Positions 1 through 11,791 of a stretch of DNA of 64,000 bases are shown here, piece by piece. The notes below the pieces were generated by a model. It worked only from the letters and a program-made list of their open reading frames with translations, did not search any database and was not told the DNA's origin. The stretch comes from Neonectria sp. B-13 (lineage: Eukaryota > Ascomycota > Sordariomycetes > Hypocreales > Nectriaceae): assembly GCA_002682825.1 (NCBI GenBank), contig NOKP01000002.1:5066309-5130308 (forward strand). Direction: 5' to 3'. The position numbers and the translations under genes were made by a program. How positions within the stretch are numbered: position 1 is the stretch's first letter; the number at the start of each line of letters is the position of its first letter.

Positions 1-1877
1 GCGTGGGACGACGCCTTCACCGACGAGAGCAGAGAGTCAGAGCAGAGCGAGCCAAGGGCAACGGCATGATGGTGCACGGGCCAGGATGGAAGCTCTCGTT
101 TTGGAGGGGTGAGGTGCTGACGTTGTTCCCTACGAGGCAGGTACGTACTAGTTCCCCACCTCGTTGGGTTCCCAAGGCTCCTCCCACCTTTAACCTTCTG
201 CCTAGGTACCTACCTTGTTAAATGTCAGGTACTACTAAGGTACCAATAGATGGAAAGGAACCTCCACTAGGAGCGTCAACTGCGAAGGAGAAAGGAAGCA
301 CGTGAGCTGGTGACACCGTTAACGCAACGATGTCTCACCACTCTCACCACCGCCCACCCACCATCACCACCACCATTGCTACTGCTACCAACACCGCAGC
401 AAGCCATGATGACCCCGCTCCATCACATCACGCAGTCATGCTTCGTATTCGCACCCAAGGCCGTCCTTGCTACGATCATGGTCAAATTTGATGAATAATG
501 GAGTAGAAAGACGTAGACAAATGACCCAAACAAAAAGTCTGCTTTCAGTTTCACTATCTTAGGAAAAACATTCGCTGTTGCCTCGTTACAGATTCCTCAT
601 CCCTCGGTGGCATTGATGCTATCTCCCACCATCACGCATGTGGTCCGACAGTTGCGATGTGCCTCTATGCTCACGCCCCGGGTGCTCGCTCCCGCGTCCC
701 ATTCCACAATTAGCTAGCGAGAAATAGCTTTCAGAACTCGAAGGCGCTTGAGCCTCGAGGGAACTGGACCCACACGCCAACAGCTCTCTGAAAGCCCGTC
801 ATCAACTCACTTAGCCACGAGGCCTCTCCCAATCGCCGGCCAGGCCAGGCTCACACCGAGTCGCCAGACAGACGCAAAAGTCATGCCAGGAACAGAGTGA
901 AGACCTCCAAGGCCCTCTTTTAGTTCTGATCTCATCCCACGTTCCTGAGCCATTCATTGACGTTACTCTCAGCTCCCCAGCTCGCAGAGGACCAAAATCC
1001 ACTTACACGCAAAAGATGGCTGGTAGGTAGAAAACCGCGCCTCGGATACCAACCCCAACCAAGCGCATGAACAACAAGCTGAGCGCGTCTCAATGCGCAA
1101 CCCCATCCTTACCAGTATCACTCCCTATCTACAGCAGGATGCGACCTCGACGGTCATTTCCCATTAGTCCTCAGAACGCGCTTAGGTTACCATCCAACTC
1201 AGGGCTAGTCCTCAAGATGAGAACGTTCGGACCCACGTGATACCCCTGGCCGAAGACGAGACACACTCTGTCGCCAACTCATGTAAACAAACCCTAAGGA
1301 ACCGCGATGGGCACACACGCACACCGTCAAATGGGATTATCATGTCAAGAGGATCATCGAAAGTGAACCAGTAAAACTCGTTCGTAGCGTCTAATTGCGA
1401 ACATAAAACAGAAAGAAACGACAGTGGTATAGTTGCAGCCCTTCCCCACCCAGTCCCATCCCACCCCAACACGCGCACACATTCGCACCACAGCACGTTG
1501 CAAAACGCCCCGAGTTTCTTTTGAAAAAGACGCGCCTGTCACCCACAGGGTCTTGAATTGCTCTCCTGTCCACTCCATGTAAAAATCGTCATGCCATATG
1601 ATACAGTACAGAGGACATTACTGTGAAAGAACTACCCTTCGTCTCTGGCGCGCAACTCGTCTCCCGTGTCTCAAGAGACCCCCAGGGTTGGAAAAACCGT
1701 ACAGATGCGAGCGCCGTCGTATCCCTGTGCGCGCGCAATAAATAAAACACAAACAACATTCCCGCGCTCCCGGTCAAAAACAGCAAAAACCCAGTAGCCC
1801 TGCTCTCATTGTCCTGCCCATGAACAAATTCCGTAACGCCATAGTCATTAAGAAGTTTTCACATCTCAAGGATTGAT
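1..1877. other. Intergenic flank downstream of histone H1
   Basis: This stretch has only short chance ORFs (under 100 codons, mostly antisense and overlapping). I see no protein family, RNA gene or transposon in it. It holds the 3' flank of the H1 gene, which ends at 1878 on the minus strand. A perfect 10-bp palindrome centred on GGTACC lies at 203-212. A promoter or the end of a gene lying left of the window cannot be excluded. Confidence 0.6.
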
Positions 1878-2865
1878 TCATGCCTTGGCAGCAGCCTTCT
1901 TTGGTGCGGCCTTCTTGGGAGCAGCCTTCTTAGGGGCAGCGGGCTTAGCAGTAGTCTTGGTGACACGGCCAGTCTTGGTCTTGGTCAGGGTGGTTTCGGG
2001 CTTCTCAGCGGCCGCCTGGCGGATATGTCAGTACGCGTCCTAGTTGCGAAGGATTCAAATATTCATACCTTCTTGGGGGCAGCGGCCTTCTTAGCGGGAG
2101 CCTTCTTCTCAACGGCAGGGGCAGCAGGAGCGGCAGCCTTCTTAGCGGGAGCCTTCTTCTCAGCCGGGGCCTTCTTCTCAACGGGAGCCTTCTTCTCGAC
2201 AACAGCCTTCTTAGGGGCAGCAGCCTTCTTGGCGACGGGCTTCTTCTCCTTGGGAGCAGCCTCCTTCTTAGCGACGGGCTTCTTCTCCTTCTTGGGCTCG
2301 GGCTTCTTCTTGGCCAGCTTGGTGCCGCCGGAGGGTCCCTTGGGCTGCTCGAAGGCGCCCTTCTCAACACCCGCCTTCAAAGCCTTGTTGAAGAGCGAGT
2401 CGAACATGTTGTCCGTAACATTGAGGGTGTTGTTGGCCTTGACAAANNNNNNNNNNNNNNNNNNNNNNNNNNNNNNNNNNNNNNNNNNNNNNNNNNNNNN
2501 NNNNNNNNNNNNNNNNNNNNNNNNNNNNNNNNNNNNNNNNNNNNNNAAATGATCATGACGATGGAGGCAAAAAAAGAAGGCGACTCGATGTGAGTGGGCG
2601 GGCGGGCGGGCGGTCGTGGCGATGACCTCAATCCGCGACGGGGGACGTGGAGCGCGCGCGAGGGAAAGACGCGCGGGGAGAACAACAACATGAAGAAAAA
2701 AGCACTCAAGAACATACGTTGACAATGGCATCAGTGATCATGTCCTAGAAGAAAAAGGTCAGCGACTTGTCCCAGCAAAAACAGTGTCCTGGCTGCGGAT
2801 GGGCTTACCTGGTAGCTGGCATGGCCAGACTTCTTGGAAGTGGTCGCCTTGGTGGTAGGAGCCAT
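1878..2865 (-). CDS. hho1: Linker histone H1, interrupted by an assembly gap
   Basis: This is the linker histone that binds nucleosome entry/exit DNA and compacts chromatin. Exons on the minus strand are 2865-2809, 2744-2718, one ending at 2069 whose start is lost in the N run 2447-2546, and 2015-1878. The start [19 protein letters not shown] leads into DMITDAIVN, the beginning of the winged-helix globular domain. After the gap it resumes at [22 protein letters not shown] and [16 protein letters not shown]. The tail is a long Lys/Ala/Pro series ([13 protein letters not shown] type), as in fungal H1. Lysine codons are almost all AAG, suggesting strong expression. Known exons give 199 residues. 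By family comparison roughly 15-17 residues around the recognition helix (the SSRQALKKY region) and one splice acceptor are missing in the gap. The break is an assembly artefact, not a pseudogene. Confidence 0.93.
2447..2546. other. Assembly gap of exactly 100 N
   Basis: A run of exactly 100 N, the conventional placeholder for a gap of unknown size, lies within histone H1. It removes the 5' part of the third coding exon and the 3' end of the preceding intron. A G-rich (GGGC)4 tract sits about 50 bp to the right, which could have hindered sequencing or assembly. Confidence 0.99.
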
Positions 2866-5762
2866 TTCGACGAGCGTGTAAGTGGATTGGCTGGGTGTGA
2901 GAGAGATCTGATTTTGCAGGAAGAGGGCCGGGCTGTAGGCGATGGAGATGAGATCTCGAGGAAGTTGGGAAGACGTTGGATCGAGTGGCGGCACAGAGGA
3001 ACAGATAGACCTCGTCGGGCGCGTGGAGGGGATGGGGCTTGTTTATATATCGGGCGGGGGCAGGACCGCAATCAGTAGCTCTTGCTCTGGGCTGCGGGCT
3101 CTGTGCTCCTCTGTGCTCTGCACTCTTACCCACCTCACCTGCCACGGGTGCCACCTGCCCCCAGAGAGGGGCAAAGCAAGCGCCACACCATGAACTGGCC
3201 CATCCCTGTACAAGCGTGCAAGCGTGCGCATCCGCGTGCACATGGGCGTGCACAGGCCGAGAGGGGCTAGTCGATTGCCATGATGCTCTGAAGCCCCTCC
3301 TCTTGCAGCATAACTCGTCTGCACAAGCCTGCACAAGCCTGCACAACCCGCTCAAACACCCTCGAGAATGCCAAGCACCCACCCGCACTAGTCTTGGACC
3401 CCCCACTAATCAGCTTCAGCCACAACAGGCCTTGCGATGCGATGCCAAGAGACCCCGACCGCGATATGACCCAAGGTAAAATGGGGCGCCCGAAAATGCC
3501 AAAATGATGCCTGCAAGGTGACCAATTTTCTGATTGGCCAGCCCCGACATCACCTCGGGTGAGGTGTACCAGTCTGTGATCTTGGTCTGGCAAAATGGGC
3601 GAGGACGTCGTCCCCCCGAGCATCCGTTTCCCTCGATTCTCGCGCTTCTCGACTGACCCTCCTTTGCGATTTCCATGAGTCATTTTCCGAGTGCCCTTGC
3701 GAGTCTGCCCCAAGCTTTTGCGCTAGGCTATCACGCCTGGTTTCGTTGAGTTGTCGACTTGCGCTGACGAGGCATCCTCGACGTGGTGCAGACTAGATGC
3801 CGCATCGATATGGCCATTGCCCATTGTCGCATTCAGGATTGCTGCACCTCCAGCTTATTCTGTGTCCTCGCGCTGCTTGCCAGTGGGTTGGCAGGTCCTA
3901 GGATCGTCCATGATTGTGTTTTGGTGTTGCTACGACTTGTTTCAGTCTCGAAATCGCCTTAAATGGTCAAAGTCACTCCCAAGTCGGATCGCGACGTCGC
4001 GCGTCGCATCTGAAGCTATCCACACTATCCCGCACCCCGAACAACCACCCACCGTTCATCACTCCATTCACATAATTTGCACCTTCCGTGGTTTTTGAAA
4101 TGCGGGTATGCATCTCTGGGACACTTTTGCAATTTTTAACGGACTCAAAGGCCTTCGTTGGTGGACGGGGAGCGCGTCGATGCCAGGTCACGACTTACAC
4201 GGTCGGACGGGCGTCATGGGGCCAGAGTTGGCCACTTCCCCACCACCAAGATTTCCTCCCACATCAAGTCACATGTTGATGATATAGCTTGAGTGAGATT
4301 TGTTTTATCATAATCCAGACTTTTTTCTTGGTCTGATGGCCTATTTTCCATGTGTTGCCCAGGCGTCAGGTACGCCGCCACAGATCACGATGCGTCAGGC
4401 TGAAGCAGTCGGTCAGGCTGACAGTCCACCTGCACCAGCTCAAATCTTGCCACCAACAAAGCAGGTAGCCGTTTTCAACGACGCGTACGACGATTTAAAG
4501 GCTTCCAACGAACTGAAAAGGGCTAGTTAGTTACGAAATGCATGACAATGCTAAACCAGAGACTTAACGCGTGCTACTAGGCACCAAGGATCCCCGCTCA
4601 AGAACCCAATCACTTAGTCCCCTAGGGGAGTCATTTATTGATTTGAGTTGAGACCATTCATCTCTAGTTGATTCCAGCCGCTATAGAAACTAGGCGGTCT
4701 CTGTTGTTAGAGAGATTGACTGTCCTTGAGGCTGCGCAGCTGGTTTCAGCTACGTTGAGGATGTCCACCTGTCCGCCCCAGTTTCAACCAGGTTCAATTT
4801 GGTCCTCATCTTCAACCTCCAGCCTAAATCATAGGTAATAGCCATGGTACGTAAGTAATTATGCCCAGCCAATGTAGTCTGATCGTTGTAAGTAGGAAGG
4901 GGAAGAATGTCTGAGTCCCCCTCTTGAGGATACGAGATTAGGTCCGCAGGAAGAGACTGGGAACCACCTCAGACCACGTAGTCGGCCTCGGTCAGATCTC
5001 AGATAGCTCAAGGAGAAAGTCCAAACTAGTGGTGTCTGCGTCATCTCGTTAATTCAACCCATGTCTAGGCTTTGCATTCTTCTCGAGGCACACAGCCAGT
5101 GTCAGGCGGCGGTGTACAAAATACAGCCTTCAATCAGAATCAGTCAAACGCACATTCATTCTGAGAAGTTGCAAAAGGAGTGCAATAACACACTATTTCG
5201 CTACGAGCCTAGGTATGCACGTGTAAGTCGAAAATATGGAGGGTACCTTGCTTGCGCCCTTGCATCCCTTGCATCGCTTGCAATGGCATGGGCGGGTCAC
5301 TCGTCAAAGACCCAAGTGAGGAATCACATGATCCGGCCGATAGGACACAGTCCACGCCACAGTGCCAGCCTTATCCTGACACGTCGAACCTTGCCAATCA
5401 GAGTAAGGCGGAACACGGACACGATCGATCCCAGAACTAGAAAGTCGGAAGCACCCACAACGAAAAGGCCAGCGAAGCAGGAGGCGGTACCTCGAATCAC
5501 CACGAACTCCAGGCCATCTCCGCGCGCGTTACCAGCGAACAGCGACTACCATACGAGATCATGTCCGCCTTTCCTAGCGTATGAGCTTCTCGATTTTGTC
5601 TTCCAGCGTCTCCTTGCTGTCCACCCGCCTGCTGTCAGTCACTGGCCACTGACTTACCCACCAACCGATCACCGACCTGCCCCACGTTCTCCTTAACCCG
5701 GCGCATGCTCGTCTGATAGACGCCTCCGATCCTCCATCCTCGCAGCACTTTCCATCTTCACC
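2866..5762. other. Divergent H1/SEC24 intergenic region
   Basis: About 2.9 kb lies between the two divergent start codons. It contains the H1 TATA box and a CCAAT box (CCAATCA at about 5395, some 370 bp before the SEC24 ATG). It also holds a 10-bp unit repeated about 2.6 times (GCACAAGCCT, 3321-3346) and a 12-bp perfect palindrome at 4618-4629. An ATG-initiated ORF at 5061-5696 (211 codons) ends 67 bp before SEC24. It has no recognisable domain and overlaps the likely 5' leader, so I treat it as chance. Confidence 0.6.
3043..3050 (-). promoter_or_regulatory. Candidate TATA box of histone H1
   Basis: Read on the minus strand this is ATATATAAAC-like sequence, about 180 bp upstream of the H1 start codon at 2865. 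It is the only strong TATA match near the gene and fits a highly expressed histone promoter. The assignment is inferred from position and motif only. Confidence 0.5.
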
Positions 5763-8700
5763 ATGGCCGACTATGCCCAGTACCACGCCCTCGGCCAGGG
5801 CGATGTCGACCCCAACGACCATAATCGATCTTCTCATCCTTCGCCCCAGCAATTCCACCAGCACCCCGTGGCGCCGAACCCCTACCAGCAACAAGCTCCT
5901 CCAGCTCCGGGCTATGGCGGGCCCCAGTATCTCGGAGGCCAGCAAGCTCCCCCTTCCATGACCGGATCTCCAGCTCCAGCGCCAGGTTACGGATACGCAC
6001 CTCCCCAAGAGCAGGGCTTTCCGCCCGGGCAGGCTCCTCCCTCTGCAGATGCTTCGCTGGCCGCGCAACTCGGGGGCATGAATCTCGGAGACGGACACCA
6101 CACGTTGAGGAAAAAGAAGAAGGACCGCCATGCCTACCACAATGTTGAGCCCACAGGCTCCTCGCAGGCCTTCAATGGCATGCCTCCTGCGGGAACTCCT
6201 GCCACACAGTTCCTCAACAACACAGTTGGTGGCGCCCCGAGCTATGGCAGCCAGTTCGGCAGCCCCCAGGGCACTCCCCAAGGAACCCCTCAAATGGTCA
6301 ACGCAAGCCAGTTTTCGCCTGTCCCTTCAGCCTACGGTCCTTCAGTACCAGCAGCTTCTGCGGACCAAAGTGGAATAAGCCATGCTGCCACCGTCTCGGC
6401 CGGCGGGTCCAGTGCCTCTCCGGAGGATCTACCCAGTGTGCCAGCATCGCGAGACGCCATCCAGCAGTTCTATCTCAAGAACGTCTACCCTACCTTCGAG
6501 CGACACGTCCCCCCGCCTTCGACCGTCTCGTTTGTTGCCTTCGACCAGGGTAACTCCTCTCCGAAATACACACGCCTCACTTTCAACAACATCCCCTCAA
6601 CGGCTGAGGCCCTCACTGCCACCGGTCTCTCCCTGGGAATGCTGCTGCAGCCCCTAGCACCTCTCCAGCCTGGCGAGGCCGAAATCCCAGTTCTCGACTA
6701 TGGAGATGCTGGTCCCCCACGATGCAGACGATGCCGAGCTTACATGAACCCTTTCATGATGTTCCGATCTGGCGGCAACAAGTTCGTTTGCAACCTCTGC
6801 TCATATCCCAACGAAACCGCACCGGAATACTTCTGCGCCACTAACCCCCAGGGCGTTCGAGTCGACCGGGATTCGCGACCCGAACTTCACCGTGGTACCG
6901 TGGAATTTGTGGTACCAAAGGAGTACTGGACTAGGGACCCGGTTGGCTTACGCTGGCTGTTCCTGATCGACGTTACCCAGGAGGCCTACAATAAGGGATT
7001 CGTCGAGGCTTTCTGCGAAGGTATCCTCGCTGCTCTGTATGGAGGCGAGGATCAGGAGAAGGACGAAAACGGAGAGGCAAAGCGCAGGATACCAGAGGGT
7101 GCAAAGGTGGGCTTTGTCACCTACGACAAGGATATTCATTTCTACAACGTCAACGTAAGTTCCTCAATAGCCTTTCAACGAGCCATTTCTAATAGCAGCC
7201 AGCCCGCCCTTGACCAAGCTCAGATGATGATCATGCCTGACCTCGAGGATCCCTTCGTACCCTTAAGCGAAGGCCTCTTTGTCGACCCTTATGAGTCCAA
7301 GGAAGTCATCACCTCCCTCCTAACACGGTTACCCGATATGTTCTCCGTTATCAAGAACCCTGAGCCGGCGCTGCTTGCAGCTCTGAACTCGGCGCTCTCT
7401 GCACTTGAACCGACTGGAGGCAAGGTAGTTGCCTCATGCTCAGCGCTGCCGACCTGGGGTCCTGGGCGATTGTTTATGCGCGACGATGGCAATCACCCCG
7501 GCGGCGAGATTGACAAGAAGCTCTACACTACTGAGCACCCTGCTTGGAAGAAGGTGGCTGAGAAGATGGCAGCTTCCGGTGTTGGTGCCGACTTCTTCCT
7601 CGCTGCTCCATCTGGTGGCTACCTTGACATCGCCACGATCGGTATGTTTGACCAATGTCTTTATGCGCAGTGTTGTGACTAATCGAACTACTCACAGGAC
7701 ATGTTTCCGCCACCACTGGAGGAGAAACATTCTACTACCCCAACTTCATTGCCCCACGAGATGGCCGGAAACTGTCGCTAGAGATTTCACACGCTGTGAC
7801 GCGGGAGACTGGTTTCCAGGCCCTGATGAAGGTCCGCTGTTCCAACGGACTTCAGGTTTCGGCTTATCACGGCAATTTCATCCAGCACACGTTTGGTGCC
7901 GATTTGGAAATCGGTGTCATCGATGCCGACAAGGCGATGGGTGTGTCCTTTTCATACGATGGCAAGCTGGACGCCAAGTTGGATGCCCACTTCCAGTCCG
8001 CTCTCCTCTATACGACAGCTTCTGGCGAGCGCCGCGTCCGATGCTCCAATGTCATTGCTAGTGTCACAGAGACCTCAAAGGAATCAGGTGCTCGTGAGCA
8101 GGGCATCCGCGAGTGCTTGAAGTTTGTCGACCAGGATGCAGTTATTGGCATGCTAGCCAAGGAGGCAAGCACGAAACTCGCAACGACATCGAGCAGCCTC
8201 AAGGACATCCGCAACTGGCTCGGCGAGAAGGCCATCGATATTTTGGCCTGCCACAGGAAGCATACTGCTCAGCAATACCCTCCTGGCCAGCTCGTCATGC
8301 CTGAGAGACTCAAGGAGTTCTGCATGTTCCTTTTGGGTCTTATCAAGTGCCGCGCCTTCAAGGGCGGCATCGAGAACTCTGACCGAAGAGTCTACGAGAT
8401 GAGGATGCTGCGCTCCATGGGTGCTCTCGAACTGAGTCTGTACCTATACCCCCGCATGATCCCCGTCCACAACCTCCAGCCCGAGGACGGTTTCGCGGAC
8501 GCTGAGACGGGCCATCTCAAGATGCCGCCGGCGATCCGCACTTCATTCTCGTGTGTCGAGGCCGGCGGTGTGTATCTGGTCGACAACGGACAGCAGTGCC
8601 TGCTCTGGTTCCACGCACAAACATCTCCTAACCTCATCTCGGATCTCTTTGGCGCAGACAAGGACTCGCTCAAAAACCTAGACCCTTATACATCAGCACT

Positions 8701-9079
8701 ACCCCTGCTGGACACTCACCTGAACGCTCAGGTCCGCAACATCATCGAGTTCCTCCGCACAATGCGTGGATCCAAGGGCCTGACGCTGCAACTCGCCCGC
8801 CAGGGTATTGACGGCGCTGAATTTGACTTTGCGAGAATGCTAGTGGAGGATCGGAACAACGAGGCGCAGAGTTACGTGGATTGGCTTGTGCATGTCCACA
8901 AGGGCGTCCAGTTGGAAGTAAGTCTAAGCCCTAGCCCAGGGGCTAACACTTCCTCGCTCATCCTGATCACACACTGACTATCTTATTTCTAGTTGAGCGG
9001 GCAGCGGAAAAAGGAGAGTGATGAGCACTCGGCGGCAGCGTTGACGAACTTTGCGGGTCTGAGACCGTCGTACTGGTAG
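5763..9079 (+). CDS. sec24: COPII coat subunit Sec24
   Basis: Sec24 is the cargo-selecting subunit of the COPII coat. It pairs with Sec23 on ER exit sites to package secretory cargo. Exons are 5763-7154, 7203-7641, 7698-8917 and 8993-9079, giving 1045 residues, slightly longer than many fungal Sec24 proteins. The first roughly 250 residues are Pro/Gln/Gly-rich and disordered. A Cys4 zinc finger (C321, C324, C343, C346) follows, then the vWA-like trunk (RWLFLIDVTQEAYNKGF), the beta-sandwich and helical domains, and a gelsolin-like C-terminus ending GLRPSYW. The ATG lies in a good context (CACCATGG). Intron 1 is 48 bp, a multiple of three, without an in-frame stop. The acceptor after CAG at 7202 restores the family sequence (YNVN-PALDQAQMM). 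Identification is secure; the intron 1 acceptor is the least certain boundary. Confidence 0.96.
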
Positions 9080-11791
9080 GCGGCAGTGATGCCCGTCAAT
9101 GCAACACAACAACAACAACACCTTGATACAATATGAGAAAATTCAGCAATAATCCGAGGGTGCGGAAGGGGGGAAAGAGTTGGGTAGTGGTAGTACGAAA
9201 AGACAACACCGACGAGATCGTCAAAGCCAACCCAACCGTTTCGCGAACAAAAAGATGTCCATTCCCTGCGATGCCTGCTCCCTGCCGTTATTCCTGTGTA
9301 TCTGCGACAGTCTCCCGTGGTGTACAGAGATCATCTGGGAACTATTTTTCCAGCCCACAAGAGCCATCTCATCTCTCATTACTTCTTCATTTACGTAACC
9401 TCACCTGCGCCCTGAATTCCTTACCCTGGCCTCACCGTTCCTACCGGTCAGTTGCCCGATGCTCGCCTGCAAGTCGCCTGAACGCATGCCCAACCCCGAG
9501 ACAGCAGTGGGATCGTGAGGGGTTTTTGGAGGAGTGGCGAACAAAAGGCGAGGACGACCTGTCATATTTGCTTTTTTTTTTAGAGGGGGCCTTGTCTTGT
9601 TCGAAGGCTTGCACGGCAGCGCGGCGAGTTGCTTGGATGTCGTAGCACGGTGGTGCAATCGAGATTTGTGGAACGGAGAGACGAGAGGGTCACCGGGGTG
9701 CTATCGGATGACGATGGCGGTGGAGGAGAGAACAGGGGCACAGCGTGGCTGGGTAGAGGGCCGGCCGGAAGGGTTGTCTTGGTGGAAGTGCGGTCACGGT
9801 CGCAATATCTCGGACTGAAGCATCCTCGGGAACACGACGAATACACTTGCTCTCGTGGCCGGCGAACCCAGTGCGGAACGGCAACGGTACGGGTCGGCAA
9901 CCGCTCTTATTACTGTTGGAGACCCATGATACGCGCGCTATTTCAGTGCCGGGTCCAGTCCAGCGGGCTCTCGCGCGCGCTGCGGCTGAACGAGGGGCGG
10001 CTTCGTTGGGCTTCGTTACACGCGAGGAGAAAGGGGACGGAGGGGGACACTACTGCGATCGAGGGTGCGTGTCTCGCGCCGGGGGGGTGCGTTATCTTGC
10101 ATTGGTGCGGTGGAGGGAATGGGGATCGGGGAGGGACGGAGGAGGCTTCCTGTCATGGGCGTCCGATGCCGAAGTTGATGGGATGGCCCCCGAGGATGTT
10201 CGGCATATCACGAGGCTTCAAGTTATCACGTCGACGGTGGCGGCTGTCTCGGCGGCGGACTATGCATGCCAATGCCAGTGTCCGTCGTCTCGACCTCGAC
10301 CAAGATTCGGCAACACCTCACCTCCACACCAGCTGTCACTGTCTCCCACCTTCGCCCCCTTGCCCTCGTCGTCAGCTCGCCACGACCGGTCGCGAGCAGC
10401 GTCGACGGCGGACGGCGGACGGCGGACGGCAACCTTTCTTCACAAGGCGGTCAGCGGCAGTGGAAATATGCCGGGCTGCATCGGTGGTGGGGAAGGGGGC
10501 CCAAGTTGCATACGCGCTTGCGTGCAGATGCGGTGGCGCGGGAGCGATTGGCAACGGGGATTGGAGATTGGGGATTGGGGACGGCCAAGGGACTGGGGGA
10601 TACCCGCATTTTTGCATGCTGTGACCGAGGCTGGGCGTCGTCCTTCTGGCCCTCCATGGACGCGTCGTCTACGGCTTGCTTGCTTTGGGGGCCGACGAGA
10701 TGGATCAATATCGTCCAAGTGGGTGGGCCGGCATGGATGGGCTGCCACCCTCTGGTGGATACTGCCTGTCAGTCTGCGACTCTGTGTGTCTGCTGTCACA
10801 GTCGACAATGGCATCGGCCGCGTGTTGGTTGTTGGGACGTGTTGTTGGACGCAGGCTGTTGGCTCTTGGCTGTTGGCCGGCGTTCCCTTCTACTATCACG
10901 GCACAACATACTCGCAGTCGTCAGCATGAAGAAAGGCCGTGTAAGAGCCCATGTTCATTCCTGGGTCATGGCAGTGGTTAGGGTCGTTCTCAGCCGAGTA
11001 TCACCCCGTCGATCTGCACATCAGAACCCATGCCAAGATCCACATCCACACGACGTCCCCCCAAGGCGGGCGGACCGGGGGGGTTACAACACGAGGTAAC
11101 AGCAACATACTCGTTGGACACATGAGCTAAACAAGTACACCCAACACCCGCCCAACAATCCTTAGCCCTCGGCTCCCTTGGCCTTTGGGGAGGCACAGCC
11201 GCCTTTCGCCGGATCCCTTTGTCAATCAATCAACCAGTCAGATAGACGCCCCAGGTTTACTCCTTCCTCAACCAGAAGGACAGAAAAAGAAAAAGAAAAA
11301 GAAAAGAAGGAAAAGAAAACAGGCCCTCACTCTCGGCAAGTGAGCCAGCCAGCAGGACAGACAGACAGACAGACATGTCGCCCCGGGGCCAAACCCAGCA
11401 CCTCTCGGAGATGCGCACGCAAGAAACCGAATAATAGCACGCCCACCTTCCCGAATTGCTCCTTGTCCTCGCGCCTTTGAAAAAGCCCTGCTGCCCGGTA
11501 GCTTGCGTCATGCGGTCCTCCCCTAAGCGCCTAACGTTGGTTGACCGCCCAAAAGCGGACAACTGCAGCGAAAACAAAAAAGAAACGTCACACAATATCC
11601 CGTCAGTCCGGTCGGCGTCTTCGCGGAAAGCCACCAAGATCCCCATGCCGTCCGTCGTGTGAAACCTAGATTGATCTCCCGGACCGCGTTCCCGGTCGGT
11701 CAGAGATTCGCCTCTGAGAGCCCTCAGATCATCCCATGCCCTCCTGTGCCTTGCTCTGCCACTCGGCACAAGCTGGTAAGTGTCCCACGAA
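9080..11791. other. Convergent SEC24/PARG-like intergenic region
   Basis: About 2.7 kb lies between two convergent genes. The part from about 9.6 to 10.7 kb is GC-rich, so all frames are open for 270-360 codons at once. The overlapping ORFs there have no domain signal and differ in frame and strand, so they reflect low stop density. Short repeats include (ATTGGGG)n near 10560-10585, a poly-purine AAAAG tract at 11283-11320 and (GACA)n at about 11353-11374. I see no gene. Confidence 0.6.

Noticed and set aside
4618..4629. 12-bp palindrome as a possible transposon or site-specific recombination site
   Set aside because: No flanking terminal repeats, target duplication or transposase ORF is nearby. 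It is consistent with chance.
5061..5696. 211-codon ATG ORF just upstream of SEC24
   Set aside because: It has no domain and overlaps the likely SEC24 leader/promoter. Its composition is like translated non-coding DNA.
11283..11374. Apparent Lys-rich peptide and GACA repeats
   Set aside because: This is simple-sequence AAAAG and GACA DNA with no start context or conserved protein.
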